Source: JBGAJN01 sp044224905
GTDB lineage: Bacteria; Verrucomicrobiota; Verrucomicrobiia; Limisphaerales; JBGAJN01
Length of the DNA stretch: 64,000 nt
Direction of reading: 5' to 3'
Assembly: GCA_044224905.1 (NCBI GenBank)
Contig: JBGAJN010000002.1
Span: 806,001 to 870,000, forward strand
Shown: piece by piece, positions 1-8,812 of the stretch
Layout of the letters: each line of letters starts with the position of its first letter
Position numbering within the stretch: the stretch's first letter is position 1
Made by a program: the position numbers and the translations under genes
Notes under the pieces: model-generated
What the model was told of the DNA's origin: nothing
Databases searched by the model: none
Seen by the model: only the letters and a program-made list of their open reading frames with translations

Positions 1-60
1 CATCAAATCGTGACCGCCGTGATGGAGGCATTCCGTGCGGAAGCCAAGCGCTTCGGGTGA
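1..60 (+). CDS. 3' end of an unidentified gene (partial)
   Basis: Frame 1 is open from the left edge to a TGA at 58-60 and gives 19 residues ending in EAKRFG. The start and most of the protein lie outside the window. The residues are helix-like and charged, but too few to assign a family. The frame ends 94 bases before rlmN on the same strand, so the two could be co-transcribed. Confidence 0.45.
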   Translation, partial: HQIVTAVMEAFRAEAKRFG

Positions 61-154
61 AGTATCGTCCGCTGCTGGTCGGGCGGAGTGTAGCCTGAGT
101 CAATTGCAAGTCTTTCCCGCTTCCACCGACGGCAAACCCGCGTAAGCTGGAGGC

Positions 155-1303
155 ATGTTGCCTGATATCAGATCGCTGACGCGCGATGACTTGGCGGCCC
201 GCTTCAAGGAGTGGGGCCAACCGACGTATCGCGTCGACCAATTGCTCGAGTGGCTTTATCCCCGTCGAGCGGCCAATTGGGACGCGATGACGAACCTGCC
301 GAAAGCGCTCCGCGAAAAGTTGCGGGAAGGTTTTTCTCTGAACGTGCTGGAACTCGTCCGCAAGCAGGGCTCGCGTGACACGACGCAGAAATTTCTCTGG
401 CGCCTGGCGGATGGAGCGATGATCGAAAGCGTTTTGATCCCTGCGAATCCGGCGCTCTACGGCGAGGCGAGTGACCGCCACACGCTCTGCGTTTCCACGC
501 AGGTGGGCTGCGCGTATGGCTGCAAGTTCTGCGCGAGCGGTCTCGAAGGTTGGAAACGCAACCTGCATGCGCACGAGATCATTGAGCAAGTGTTGGCGGT
601 GGAGCGGGCGTGCAGTGCGGAAACTCCGGCTGCGAGTTCACCCGAAGCGGCCGCGGGTAAGCCCGAAGCCCGAACTTCGAAACCGGACACGCGTTTGATT
701 AACAATCTCGTCATCATGGGCATGGGCGAGCCATTGGCGAATTACGACAATCTGCTGAAGGCGCTGCGAACGTTGAATGCGCCGTGGGGCGGGGGAATTG
801 GCGCGCGCAAGATCACCGTGTCCACAAGCGGGCTCGCGCCGCAGATTCGTCAACTGGCCGACGAACCTTTGCAGTTCCGTTTGGCGATTTCCCTCCACGG
901 GGCCACGGATGAGACGCGCCTTAAAATCATGCCGGTGAACAAAAAGTATCCGCTCCGCGAACTCACCGCCGCGCTGGAGTATTACCAAGCGAAGAAGGAT
1001 CGGATGATCACCTTCGAGTACATTCTCATCGCTGGTGTGAACGACTCGCTTGGTCAAGTTAAGCCGTTGGCGGATTTAGCCCGGCGTTTGAATGCGAAGG
1101 TAAATCTCATTCCCTACAATCAGGTCGAGGATTTGCCATGGGTGCGCCCAACCGAGGATGCCCAAGAGGCGTTCTTGGCCGCGCTCGAGAAACAAGATGT
1201 TACCGCCACGCTGCGTCGTGAGAAGGGTCATGATATCGATGCCGCGTGCGGGCAGTTGCGGTTGAAGACGGAACGGGAGTTGGGCGGCACACCCGAAAAA
1301 TGA
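155..1303 (+). CDS. rlmN: RlmN-type 23S rRNA (adenine-C2)-methyltransferase, radical SAM
   Basis: A cytoplasmic radical-SAM enzyme that methylates C2 of A2503 in 23S rRNA and, in the family, A37 of some tRNAs. The 4Fe-4S motif CxxxCxxC is at residues 119-126 (CAYGCKFC). The GMGEP SAM-binding motif follows at about 189-193, and the second catalytic cysteine is in DIDAACGQL (Cys365). The 382 residues fit the family. Unusual: residues 151-180, between the helix after the cluster loop and the INNLVIMGMGEP strand, are a low-complexity stretch rich in Ala, Pro, Glu, Ser and Lys. Its DNA contains in-register copies of a 7-base unit (CCCGAAG-like, 641-689). I know of no such segment in typical RlmN. 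The reading frame is intact, so the enzyme is probably functional. Confidence 0.95.
   Translation: MLPDIRSLTRDDLAARFKEWGQPTYRVDQLLEWLYPRRAANWDAMTNLPKALREKLREGFSLNVLELVRKQGSRDTTQKFLWRLADGAMIESVLIPANPALYGEASDRHTLCVSTQVGCAYGCKFCASGLEGWKRNLHAHEIIEQVLAVERACSAETPAASSPEAAAGKPEARTSKPDTRLINNLVIMGMGEPLANYDNLLKALRTLNAPWGGGIGARKITVSTSGLAPQIRQLADEPLQFRLAISLHGATDETRLKIMPVNKKYPLRELTAALEYYQAKKDRMITFEYILIAGVNDSLGQVKPLADLARRLNAKVNLIPYNQVEDLPWVRPTEDAQEAFLAALEKQDVTATLRREKGHDIDAACGQLRLKTERELGGTPEK
605..694 (+). repeat. 7-base repeat-derived in-frame insertion in rlmN
   Basis: The units CCCGAAG (662-668), CCCGAAC (669-675), TTCGAAA (676-682) and CCGGACA (683-689) follow each other without gaps. Another CCCGAAG at 641-647 lies exactly 21 bases upstream, so it is in register. 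Three units make 21 bases (seven codons), so such an array can grow without breaking the frame. The encoded stretch (residues 151-180) is low-complexity and lies between conserved RlmN elements. An origin by heptamer expansion is inference. Confidence 0.5.
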
Positions 1304-1371
1304 GGACTTACCTTCGTTGCGGGGCTGCTTGGTAACGCGATAGAATTTGATTCTCCTTCCTGCTGCCGACT

Positions 1372-2253
1372 ATGCTGAAGCCCATGCCTGCTTGGCCAAA
1401 AATCTCCGTGATCACGCCCTGTTTCAACAGCGTGCATACGATCCGTGAGACGATCGAGAGCGTTCACCAGCAGAATTATCCGAACCTCGAACACATCATC
1501 ATGGACGGCGGCTCCAAGGATGGGACGCTGGCGATCTTGCAGGCTTACCCGCATCTCAACTGGGTGTCGGAAAAGGACAGCGGCCATTTCGACGCGATGA
1601 ACAAGGGAATCGCGAAGGCCACCGGCGAGTTCATTGTCGTGCTCAACGCGGACGATTGCTTTCGGCCCGGCGTGCTGGAAAAAGTCGCCACCGCGTTCGC
1701 TGCGCATCCCGAGTGGGACGCGTTGTTTGCGGACGTGATTTATGTGGATGCGGACGGGCGTGAGATTTACCGGCGCGAGGAGGCGGTTTACGACTATGAC
1801 GTCATGCGGTTCGCGCTGGATTACGTTTGTCACCACACGTTGTTCGTGAAGCGTGCGGTGTACGAGCGCATCGGCAATTACCGGCAAAAGGATTTTTTGA
1901 ACGCTGCGGATTACGAGTTCAAGTTGCGAATGGGGAAGACGGGTTGCCGTATCGGCCATTTGCCGGAGTACGTGGTGAATTATCGTTACCACTCCCGGGG
2001 GATGTCGGCCGACAAGCGGGTGCTCCGTAACATCGTGCGTGAATGGGCGGTGATACGCGCCGAGCATGGCAATCGCGGGGGCTGGCGCGGAAAAGTTCTG
2101 AGCATCTGCTTCAAGGTTAAGCGGCAGGGGCAGAAGTTATTCCGCCGGGGAAAGGTCGACTTGATTCCGGGAACCTGGATTTTACGAAGGCATTTTGTTG
2201 AGAAAGCCGAGATTTCGTCGAATTCCGGAGTGGATAAACTTGGTGCGGAATGA
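1372..2253 (+). CDS. Glycosyltransferase family 2
   Basis: A GT-A fold glycosyltransferase that transfers a sugar from a nucleotide donor to a growing glycan on the cytoplasmic face of the membrane. The N-terminus carries the family signature ISVITPCFNS, then QQNYPNLEHIIMDGGSKDGT. The metal- and donor-binding acidic pair lies in VLNADDCF (Asp94-Asp95). The middle contains YRREEAVYDYDVMRF and a CHHTLF segment seen in colanic-acid-type GT2 enzymes. The 293 residues include a basic C-terminal tail without a clear membrane anchor. ATG 1372 is used; ATG 1384 (MPAWPKISVI) is equally plausible. It opens the polysaccharide locus, 69 bases after rlmN. The sugar and acceptor cannot be read from sequence. 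Confidence 0.9.
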   Translation: MLKPMPAWPKISVITPCFNSVHTIRETIESVHQQNYPNLEHIIMDGGSKDGTLAILQAYPHLNWVSEKDSGHFDAMNKGIAKATGEFIVVLNADDCFRPGVLEKVATAFAAHPEWDALFADVIYVDADGREIYRREEAVYDYDVMRFALDYVCHHTLFVKRAVYERIGNYRQKDFLNAADYEFKLRMGKTGCRIGHLPEYVVNYRYHSRGMSADKRVLRNIVREWAVIRAEHGNRGGWRGKVLSICFKVKRQGQKLFRRGKVDLIPGTWILRRHFVEKAEISSNSGVDKLGAE

Positions 2254-2403
2254 CGTGGCGGCGATTTAACGTCGTCGGCGAATCTGAACGGCCTCGAGAA
2301 TTAACCCGCGCGCCCGAGTTATTTGCTTGCCTGACGATGTGCAATTCAACGAATTTAGGTGCAACAATTGGTGAGATTTTGAGTAGTCGCGGTTGATAAC
2401 GTC

Positions 2404-3984
2404 ATGCAGTTGGAAAAAATCATCGGACTGATCGCGGGAGCGATTTTGATCTTCTATCTGGCGCTCCAAGTGGGCTCCGGCGATTTCTTCATCCCGATCA
2501 TTGTGGCTTTGCTGGTGCTTGGAGGAATTGCCTTCTTTTGGTTGAAGCACAACATCTGGCTGATGATTCCAGTAGCGATCATCAATCCCATTCCCTTGGG
2601 ATTCTTGCCGATTCCGTTCAAGATGTCCGAGTTGGCTTTGATCTTTTTGTTCGCTTATTTGTTTTTCGTCCACGCGGCAATGCGGCATTACAGTTTTGAC
2701 TTGGGACCGGCGAATATGTGGGTTCCTTTGGCGATTGTTTGCCTAATCATCGCTTTTCACCAATTCCAGGGCGGATTGGGCTTACGGACATTCGGGAGTG
2801 AAGCCTCGGGGGCTCGTCGGCATTTATCCTTTCTAATCGCGGCGGTTTTTCTGGTTACGATGATTTCGGTGCGTCCGAAGAATTGGAGTTTGTTTCGCCG
2901 ACTGCCGGGAATCTACTTAATCATCGTGTTGGCTGGGGCTATTCCAGTTTTGTTCTGTATTTACTTTCCGTCAGTGGCGATGGCGATGGGGATTTTTGGT
3001 ATTTTCGCGAGTGTTGGAGAGTTGATGAACTTCTACGGTGAAGACATCCAACGCGTGGGGCTTTGGGGGGCCATCGGACTGGCGCTGCAGTTTTGGTTGG
3101 TTTCTCGATTCCCGATGAACACGTGGTTCAACGTGCGAAAGGTTTGGTTGCCGGGCCTGTCTTTAGTGGCGTTGGTGTTGTGCGTATTTAGCGGCTTTCG
3201 GAATCAGATTTTTCACTATGTGATCATTACAATGGTCGCTGCGATGTTGTCGCTCCGGTGGCGTGCGTTGCTTATCTTGATTCCTGTGGTGGCGACGCTC
3301 GCCTTTCTCGTGGTGGGCAATGGGCATTGGTTCGACCTGCCAGATTCAATGCAACGCTCGATGAGCTTCTTGCCGGGGAATTGGGATGCGCGGGCAAAAA
3401 TGAGTGCCGAGTCGTCCAGCACCTTTCGGGATGACATTCGCGACATCTACATGGAAAAGTACGCGCGGAATAGCCCGTGGTTCGGCAACGGTTACAAGTT
3501 CGCTACCAAGGAATCTGGAACGGACCTCGATCCCGCGTTTGGTGTAATGGGTTCCGTCGTGATTGAGATGTTCATTCGCAACAAGGATTTTCATATTGGT
3601 TGGATCAGTCTTTATGATTCGGTGGGTGCTGTGGGATTCGTGGCGTTCCTTTGGCTTTGGTATTACATACTACTTTATCTTCGACGGCATGCCGCACGCA
3701 TAGGTTGGGACCACCTTGAACCGGTGCAGGTGTGGGCTATTTGTTTCCTCCTCGATGGTATCATCGGGTATTTTTCCGTGTTCGGCGGATTGGACGCGTT
3801 CATGGTTCAAATGATGTTCGGCGCTGGGCTGGCGGTTGTGGTCTTCGAACAGATGCCGCCGTTGCGGGCGTCGGAAAAAGTGCCGGTTTCTTCGCCGGCT
3901 GTGGCAGCGTTGCCGCGGGGATTGGAAGCCGGATATTCGGGGCCGTTTAGTGGGCAACGGTTTCCGGGACGCTCGTCTCTTTGA
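2404..3984 (+). CDS. O-antigen ligase/polymerase-like membrane protein (Wzy-like)
   Basis: An integral membrane protein of 526 residues with roughly ten hydrophobic segments from residue 8 onward and a large hydrophilic loop at about 315-390 (around SMQRSMSFLPGNWDARAKMS and GNGYKFATKE). That layout, with the loop before the last membrane segments, is typical of Wzy polymerases and WaaL-type ligases, which polymerise or transfer lipid-linked repeat units at the periplasmic face. Sequence conservation in this superfamily is weak, so polymerase versus ligase cannot be decided. The C-terminal 45 residues are non-hydrophobic and Pro/Ala/Gly-rich. It lies between the GT2 gene and the MBOAT gene on the same strand. 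Confidence 0.75.
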   Translation: MQLEKIIGLIAGAILIFYLALQVGSGDFFIPIIVALLVLGGIAFFWLKHNIWLMIPVAIINPIPLGFLPIPFKMSELALIFLFAYLFFVHAAMRHYSFDLGPANMWVPLAIVCLIIAFHQFQGGLGLRTFGSEASGARRHLSFLIAAVFLVTMISVRPKNWSLFRRLPGIYLIIVLAGAIPVLFCIYFPSVAMAMGIFGIFASVGELMNFYGEDIQRVGLWGAIGLALQFWLVSRFPMNTWFNVRKVWLPGLSLVALVLCVFSGFRNQIFHYVIITMVAAMLSLRWRALLILIPVVATLAFLVVGNGHWFDLPDSMQRSMSFLPGNWDARAKMSAESSSTFRDDIRDIYMEKYARNSPWFGNGYKFATKESGTDLDPAFGVMGSVVIEMFIRNKDFHIGWISLYDSVGAVGFVAFLWLWYYILLYLRRHAARIGWDHLEPVQVWAICFLLDGIIGYFSVFGGLDAFMVQMMFGAGLAVVVFEQMPPLRASEKVPVSSPAVAALPRGLEAGYSGPFSGQRFPGRSSL

Positions 3985-4053
3985 TCCGCATGCATTGGCG
4001 ATGAATTCCTCCGCATGCTGCGAGCGAGGTGCGACGCGGGTCTGTAGCCACTG

Positions 4054-5457
4054 ATGAACTTCGCCCAACTCCGTTTCTGGTGGTTGTTGTTTTGCGGGTT
4101 GCTCGCCCTTGGATTCGTGCGTGTGTTGGTCGCGTGGCTTCGGCGTGAATGGCTTACCGTGGTGGACAAATTGGGGCTGCTGTTCCTCGGACTGTTCCTG
4201 CTGTTTTTTGTCAGTTGGATCACGCTGATCGTTTTTTTGGTCGTCGCCGTGGGGAGTTACGTGGGCTTGCAGTGGATCTTGAGATACCACCCGCGCCATG
4301 CTTTTCGTTACGTTCCGATTCTGATCACGCTTCAGTTGGCTCCTTTGGTGTATTACAAATATGCCGACTTTATTGGCAATCGCGTGTTGGGATTGCAGTT
4401 CGATTGCCTGCGCGATCTGATCATCCCGGTTGGCATTTCCTTCTACACCTTCCAAAAGGTTGCCTTTGTGATCGACACCTTGGTGTTAAAGGAACCTTTG
4501 CCGGGATTTTTGAACTATCTGAACTTCGCCGGATTCTTTCCGCAAATCGTGGCGGGCCCGATTGAGCGGCGAAAGGATCTTCTGCCGCAAATGGAGAATT
4601 TTCAGTGGCGTTGGGATGTGGCCGGACTCAATGAGGGCGCGGCTTGGATCGCTCTGGGGTTCTTCTTTAAGTGCGGTGTTGCCGACAATCTGGCCAACTA
4701 TTTCGACGGGTCCGTCACGGGCAACGCTTATCTGGTCTGGCTGGCCAATTTGGTTTTCGGACTGCGGATCTATTATGACTTCGCGGGCTACAGCTTGATC
4801 GCGCTGGGGATCGCCTCCTGTCTGGGGGTACGTTTGACGTTGAATTTTGCCAGTCCGTATTGTGCCACCAGTTTTGCAGAGTTTTGGCGACGCTGGCACA
4901 TCACCCTCAGTCAATGGTTTCGAGATTATTTATACATCCCGCTCGGTGGTGGGAGGGTTGCGTGGTGGGCAGCCAACGTTCTTCTGGTGTTCGTGGTATC
5001 GGGAATTTGGCACGGGGCCGGGTGGAATTTTCTCCTCTGGGGTGCGGTTCACGGACTGGGGCTGATCTTCAATCGCCTGGTGGGCGGGAAAAACTTCTGG
5101 TTAAGCTTCGGCGGCTGGCTCGTCACCATGGCAGGAGTATTTTTTTCCTGGCTATGCTTCTATGAGATTCGGGTGGATGCACTGTTGGCCAAGATGCTTT
5201 GTCTCGTCACCCCCGCGAGTTATGGAGCCGCGGCCTTCCACGAAGTGGTTGGGCACTGGCCGGTGAATCAATGGATCGTTCTGTTTGGCTTCTTTAGCTT
5301 GGCCGCAGCCACGCTGTTTTTGGAATGGCTTTCGGTAAGGTGGCGACAGGAACCATATTATTATCTGCGTCGTCCGTGGATGGCCGTGATCCTGATTCTG
5401 CTGACCGTATGGCTGGCGCCCGGAGAAAATAACGGTTTCATTTACTTTGCGTTCTAG
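4054..5457 (+). CDS. MBOAT family O-acyltransferase (AlgI-like)
   Basis: A polytopic membrane protein of 467 residues that would move acyl groups, usually acetyl, across the membrane for polysaccharide modification. Diagnostic blocks are VGISFYTFQKVAFVIDT, a QIVAGPIER motif, FWRRWHITLSQWFRDYLYIP and SGIWHGAGWNFLLWG. The last contains the conserved catalytic histidine (His320). The order matches AlgI/DltB-type MBOATs. Its stop overlaps the next gene by 11 bases, which suggests translational coupling with an SGNH-like partner, as AlgI works with AlgJ/AlgX. Acyl donor and target glycan are not determinable from sequence. Confidence 0.92.
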   Translation: MNFAQLRFWWLLFCGLLALGFVRVLVAWLRREWLTVVDKLGLLFLGLFLLFFVSWITLIVFLVVAVGSYVGLQWILRYHPRHAFRYVPILITLQLAPLVYYKYADFIGNRVLGLQFDCLRDLIIPVGISFYTFQKVAFVIDTLVLKEPLPGFLNYLNFAGFFPQIVAGPIERRKDLLPQMENFQWRWDVAGLNEGAAWIALGFFFKCGVADNLANYFDGSVTGNAYLVWLANLVFGLRIYYDFAGYSLIALGIASCLGVRLTLNFASPYCATSFAEFWRRWHITLSQWFRDYLYIPLGGGRVAWWAANVLLVFVVSGIWHGAGWNFLLWGAVHGLGLIFNRLVGGKNFWLSFGGWLVTMAGVFFSWLCFYEIRVDALLAKMLCLVTPASYGAAAFHEVVGHWPVNQWIVLFGFFSLAAATLFLEWLSVRWRQEPYYYLRRPWMAVILILLTVWLAPGENNGFIYFAF

Positions 5458-6427
5458 CTCAAAAATTCCCGTTGTTGCGTTCGGACTCATCGCCGCTGCC
5501 TTGCTGGCGTGGGGAACTGCGGCCAGCTACACGTTGCGCGTGAATCCGGAGGTCAAAGTGTACCGGACAGCGTTCGAAACCAAGGAACGGTGGGCGCGAA
5601 AGCTTGAGGCCCAATATCCTCACAAGTTTGTCGTTGCAGGCGGGTCGAGTTGTGCGACGTCCATCATGGGGCGGCGGATGCTCGATCAACATCAGTTACC
5701 CGTTCTGAATTTCGGCTTTCACGCGGGAATGGGAGCTGAAGTGATCTTGCGAGGGGCTTTGGCGCAGACGCGATCCGGCGACACCTTGGTGGTCGCGGTC
5801 GAGCCGGATCTTTTGGAGATGCCCGCAGAGGTGCCATCGCTTGGCAAGCAGTTCGTTCTGGCAATCGGACATCCGGAGTTATTGGGAAGCGGCACTTTGT
5901 CCGATCGCGTGTCGACCGGGCTCGCGCTGCGCCCCGGGGGCTATCATTTCTTCACGTTGCTCGGAAAACTCGCCTTGCGTCAGCCGCTCTACCGCTACCG
6001 AGTGGAAGATTTTGATGTCAGTGGATATCAACGAGTCGACGTGCGGCGTGACTTTACTCCGGCGGTGAGCCGGGTGCGCAACCTTACGAACCCAGCGCGG
6101 GAATTGTTGCGGTGGTTGCGTAGCGAGGGCGACCGGCGAAACGTCCGGATCGGTTATGCGCTGCCGTGGAGTTACGCTACTGCGGAGAACGCCGCCGGTT
6201 TTCAGAAAGCCAATGTGGGGCTGCTACTCCAGATCTGTGAATTCCTCCCGATATTGGCCGACGAAAAGCTGGGCGTCTATTCACGGCGTGAACACTTTGC
6301 CGATACGGAACTACACCTTACTGAGGAAGGCGCTGCATTGCGGACGGATGTGCTCGCGGCGCAATTGAAGTCGTGGCGAACGTGGTCAGCCAACGAATTA
6401 TTGCAACTTTCGTCGGCCGCTCGCTGA
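5447..6427 (+). CDS. SGNH-like periplasmic partner of the MBOAT acyltransferase
   Basis: 326 residues starting at a TTG codon that overlaps the MBOAT gene by 11 bases. An N-terminal hydrophobic helix (residues 7-27) anchors or exports the rest to the periplasm. The nucleophile block reads FVVAGGSSCATS (GSS instead of GDS). The NFGFHAGMGAE segment fits block II. The C-terminal TELHLTEEGAALRT carries a His that could complete the triad. This fits a diverged SGNH/AlgJ-like transferase that passes acyl groups from the MBOAT protein to the polysaccharide. No specific family is certain, and the acyltransferase role rests mainly on the gene pairing. Confidence 0.65.
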   Translation: MRSSSKIPVVAFGLIAAALLAWGTAASYTLRVNPEVKVYRTAFETKERWARKLEAQYPHKFVVAGGSSCATSIMGRRMLDQHQLPVLNFGFHAGMGAEVILRGALAQTRSGDTLVVAVEPDLLEMPAEVPSLGKQFVLAIGHPELLGSGTLSDRVSTGLALRPGGYHFFTLLGKLALRQPLYRYRVEDFDVSGYQRVDVRRDFTPAVSRVRNLTNPARELLRWLRSEGDRRNVRIGYALPWSYATAENAAGFQKANVGLLLQICEFLPILADEKLGVYSRREHFADTELHLTEEGAALRTDVLAAQLKSWRTWSANELLQLSSAAR

Positions 6428-6433
6428 GCGTGC

Positions 6434-7642
6434 CTAAGACGGAACACTGGCGAGGGCGTTTGCCAATTTGGCGATGTGCTGCTGCACGCTGAATTCCCGT
6501 TCGTAAATCAACCGGAATCTTTCCCCGTCTTCGGCTGGCGCAACTGCGAGCAGAGCTTGGGCGAGCGCGGGTACGTCGTGCGTGGCGACAAGTCCCGGAT
6601 AATCGCCGGGAAGGAATTCGGGAATTGAACGCCATCGCGTGGTCACGATCGGGAGGCCAAATGCCATCGCTTCGATGAGATTAACTGGTTGGCCTTCGTT
6701 GGCGTAAAAAGTCGGGAAAAGAAAAATCTCCGCCTCTTCCAAGCGCTTGGTTTTGGTTGAGCCGGAAACGAAGCCCACGTGCTCACAATGAGTTGCCCCG
6801 TCCAACAATTTCACCCGTTCGAAGAATGTGGCACGCTCATCTTCCGTGACGAAGTTGCCTGCGACGGTCAGACGAAACCGCCCCTTGGAATTCTTGCGGC
6901 GCAACGTTTCGTTGGCGAGCGCCACCGCTTCGAGCGCGTCGAACAAGCCTTTTTCCCGCGTGCAATGGGCGAGAAACAGAACGTTGATCGGCTCCGCGGT
7001 GGGATCGGTCGATTGCGCGGCTGCGGCAGGGGTGTCGAGTAACCGTTGGCGTTCCGCCCGGCGCTGTCGTCGCCGTTGCAGCAACGTGGTGTGAAAGTGT
7101 GGGCAGGGGTCAGGGATCCCATTGCTCACGACTTCAATTCGCCTTGGGTTCAATCTGGCCGCGTCGGCTTCGTTGAACTTCGAGAGCACAATGCTCAAAT
7201 CCGCGTTGCCCAGCAGTCGCCGTGTCAGCCAGCTCGTCAGGCGGCCCGCCTTCGTTTGCGACCACTCACCCAACCCCACGGCGTGCCAATGAAAAATGAC
7301 ACGAGAGAAGAACGGCCGGCAAATCAGCAGGGCGATCCAGTCCCGGAAAAGCGGGGTTTTTCGCGCCGGCGCGGGAATGTAGTAGAGCGTTTTTACTCCG
7401 TGCTTGAACCGGTGACGGAGCGCCTGCGCGGAATAGCGAAACACCAGCCACAATTTCTCAAACCGAAATCCACCCACGTCCTCCAAGTCGCGTGAGTAGC
7501 GGGCATTGACGTGGAAGCATTCGATCGTCGGGCGGTTGATCGCTCCGGAATCCTCCGCTTTCAAACCGTCCAACATAACCTGAACCATGAAACTCTGGCC
7601 GTGATGCGGCGGAGGCGTGTGCGCAAAAACCAGCAGTTTCAT
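6434..7642 (-). CDS. Glycosyltransferase family 4
   Basis: A GT-B fold retaining glycosyltransferase of 402 residues. It starts MKLLVFAHTPPPHHGQSF, the usual glycine-containing N-terminal acceptor loop. The donor-binding domain shows NVLFLAHCTREKGLFDALEA and the E-x7-E region YANEGQPVNLIEAMAFGLP. A charged Ala/Arg-rich linker joins the domains. It would add a hexose-type sugar during polysaccharide assembly in the cytoplasm. It converges on the SGNH gene with six bases between stop codons and is transcribed against most of the locus. Confidence 0.9.
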   Translation of the reverse strand: MKLLVFAHTPPPHHGQSFMVQVMLDGLKAEDSGAINRPTIECFHVNARYSRDLEDVGGFRFEKLWLVFRYSAQALRHRFKHGVKTLYYIPAPARKTPLFRDWIALLICRPFFSRVIFHWHAVGLGEWSQTKAGRLTSWLTRRLLGNADLSIVLSKFNEADAARLNPRRIEVVSNGIPDPCPHFHTTLLQRRRQRRAERQRLLDTPAAAAQSTDPTAEPINVLFLAHCTREKGLFDALEAVALANETLRRKNSKGRFRLTVAGNFVTEDERATFFERVKLLDGATHCEHVGFVSGSTKTKRLEEAEIFLFPTFYANEGQPVNLIEAMAFGLPIVTTRWRSIPEFLPGDYPGLVATHDVPALAQALLAVAPAEDGERFRLIYEREFSVQQHIAKLANALASVPS

Positions 7643-8007
7643 GGCGGGCGAGTGTGCCGTCGTGGCGGGGTGCTTGGCCAGTTTCTTTTGCCGAAGTTGA
7701 ACTTCCCGATACCGGAGTCGATGTTGACGCGCGGCGCACTTTTTTGCGACGCTTTGAAAATAAGCGTCGGTCCATTTAGTGAATCTGTATACGGGTAAAG
7801 CATTCGGGTCAGAAAATTGGAAATGAAAATCCTTGTCACTGGTTTCAGGGAATCAATTGGGGCTGAAGCGGTGGCCCGTCGGAATCGCGATGATTATGAG
7901 TTTCGCGCCAATGCCAGCGAGCGATGCCGCGAGCCATTTGGCCCGGTAGCCGTTTTTCGCCGGGCTGCAAGCGGCTGCGAAGCCAAGGTCATTACCACTT
8001 TTGCCAC
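7643..8007. other. Intergenic region between divergent glycosyltransferase genes
   Basis: 365 bases separate the GT4 gene on the minus strand from the WecG/TagA gene on the plus strand, so promoters for both should lie here. A perfect 8-base inverted repeat with a 7-base loop is present at 7747-7769 (CGACGCTT / AAGCGTCG). It is preceded on the plus strand by a T run, which is the wrong order for a terminator. A short frame at 7817-8011 starts MKILVTGF but shows no family beyond that and is probably not a gene. Confidence 0.4.
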
Positions 8008-8808
8008 GTGAGCGACCGGACTGAGGCCATCACGCCGGAGCAGCTCACTTTTTTGGGCACCCCGTTGGTGTTGACGACGTACGCAGGATGGACGGCGTAT
8101 CTCCAGCGCTGTGTGCGCGAGGCGGGCGTGCTCTCGGTTGATTTTTCCAACACACAAATTGTGACGATGCGACGGGGTGAACCGCGCTTCCGCGAACAAA
8201 CCAGCCGCGTGGATTATTTCGTGCCGGATGGCATGCCGTTGATCTGGTGCCTCAATTGGAAAGGGGCCGGACTGCGTGATCGGGTATACGGGCCAACGTT
8301 TATGCGGTACTGCGTCGTCGCTTCGCCCGCGCCGTTCACCCACTATTTTCTCGGTGCCTCGGAAGAATGCCTTTCGAAGTTGATGGAGTTCTTTCGACGC
8401 GAGCAGCCGAACCTGTGCATTGCCGGTTCGCACAACGGCTATTTTTCAGCCGATCAGGACGCGGAAATCATCGCGGAAATAAACCGCCTTTCTCCGGACT
8501 TTATTTGGGTCGGCTTGGGCACGCCGAAGCAGCAGGCATGGATTCATCAGCACAAGCATGAGTTTCGTCGCGGCGTCATCCTTGCGGTGGGGCAGGCGTT
8601 CGACGTGAACGCTGGTACAAAAAAGGACGCTCCGCCGTGGATGCAACGAATGGGGCTGACGTGGCTGTTCCGGATGGCGGTTGAGCCCAAGCGATTGATC
8701 AAACGCTACGTGCGCTACAACAGCCTCTTCTTGTTTTACCTTTTGTGGGATGGTCTGCGCGGACGGGCGTTCGCTGTCCCGGACGCGGCGAAGTCACACC
8801 GACCGTAA
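8008..8808 (+). CDS. WecG/TagA/CpsF family glycosyltransferase
   Basis: This family (GT26) transfers a sugar such as N-acetylmannosaminuronate to a lipid-linked acceptor. Conserved elements are the PDGMP motif in DYFVPDGMPLIWCLNWKG, RVYGPTFM, FFLG-type strand HYFLGASEE, and the hallmark GLGTPKQQAWIHQH. GTG at 8008 is chosen because it leaves 15 residues before the first family strand (LGTPLVLTTYAGW) and gives 266 residues, the usual size. The frame is open to an ATG at 7924, but that adds 28 basic, atypical residues. It converges on yajQ with four bases between the stops. Confidence 0.88.
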   Translation: MSDRTEAITPEQLTFLGTPLVLTTYAGWTAYLQRCVREAGVLSVDFSNTQIVTMRRGEPRFREQTSRVDYFVPDGMPLIWCLNWKGAGLRDRVYGPTFMRYCVVASPAPFTHYFLGASEECLSKLMEFFRREQPNLCIAGSHNGYFSADQDAEIIAEINRLSPDFIWVGLGTPKQQAWIHQHKHEFRRGVILAVGQAFDVNAGTKKDAPPWMQRMGLTWLFRMAVEPKRLIKRYVRYNSLFLFYLLWDGLRGRAFAVPDAAKSHRP

Positions 8809-8812
8809 CTGG

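Noticed and set aside
1228..2067. 279-codon minus-strand frame opposite the GT2 gene
   Set aside because: The plus strand encodes a complete GT2 enzyme; the minus frame is a His/Arg/Val-rich shadow.
7747..7769. Terminator at the 8-base inverted repeat
   Set aside because: The T run precedes the stem on the plus strand and becomes an A run after it on the minus strand, so neither strand has the terminator order.
7817..8011. Short frame beginning MKILVTGF, like an epimerase start
   Set aside because: It stops after 64 codons, and the rest has no Rossmann motif or other family signal; likely coincidence.
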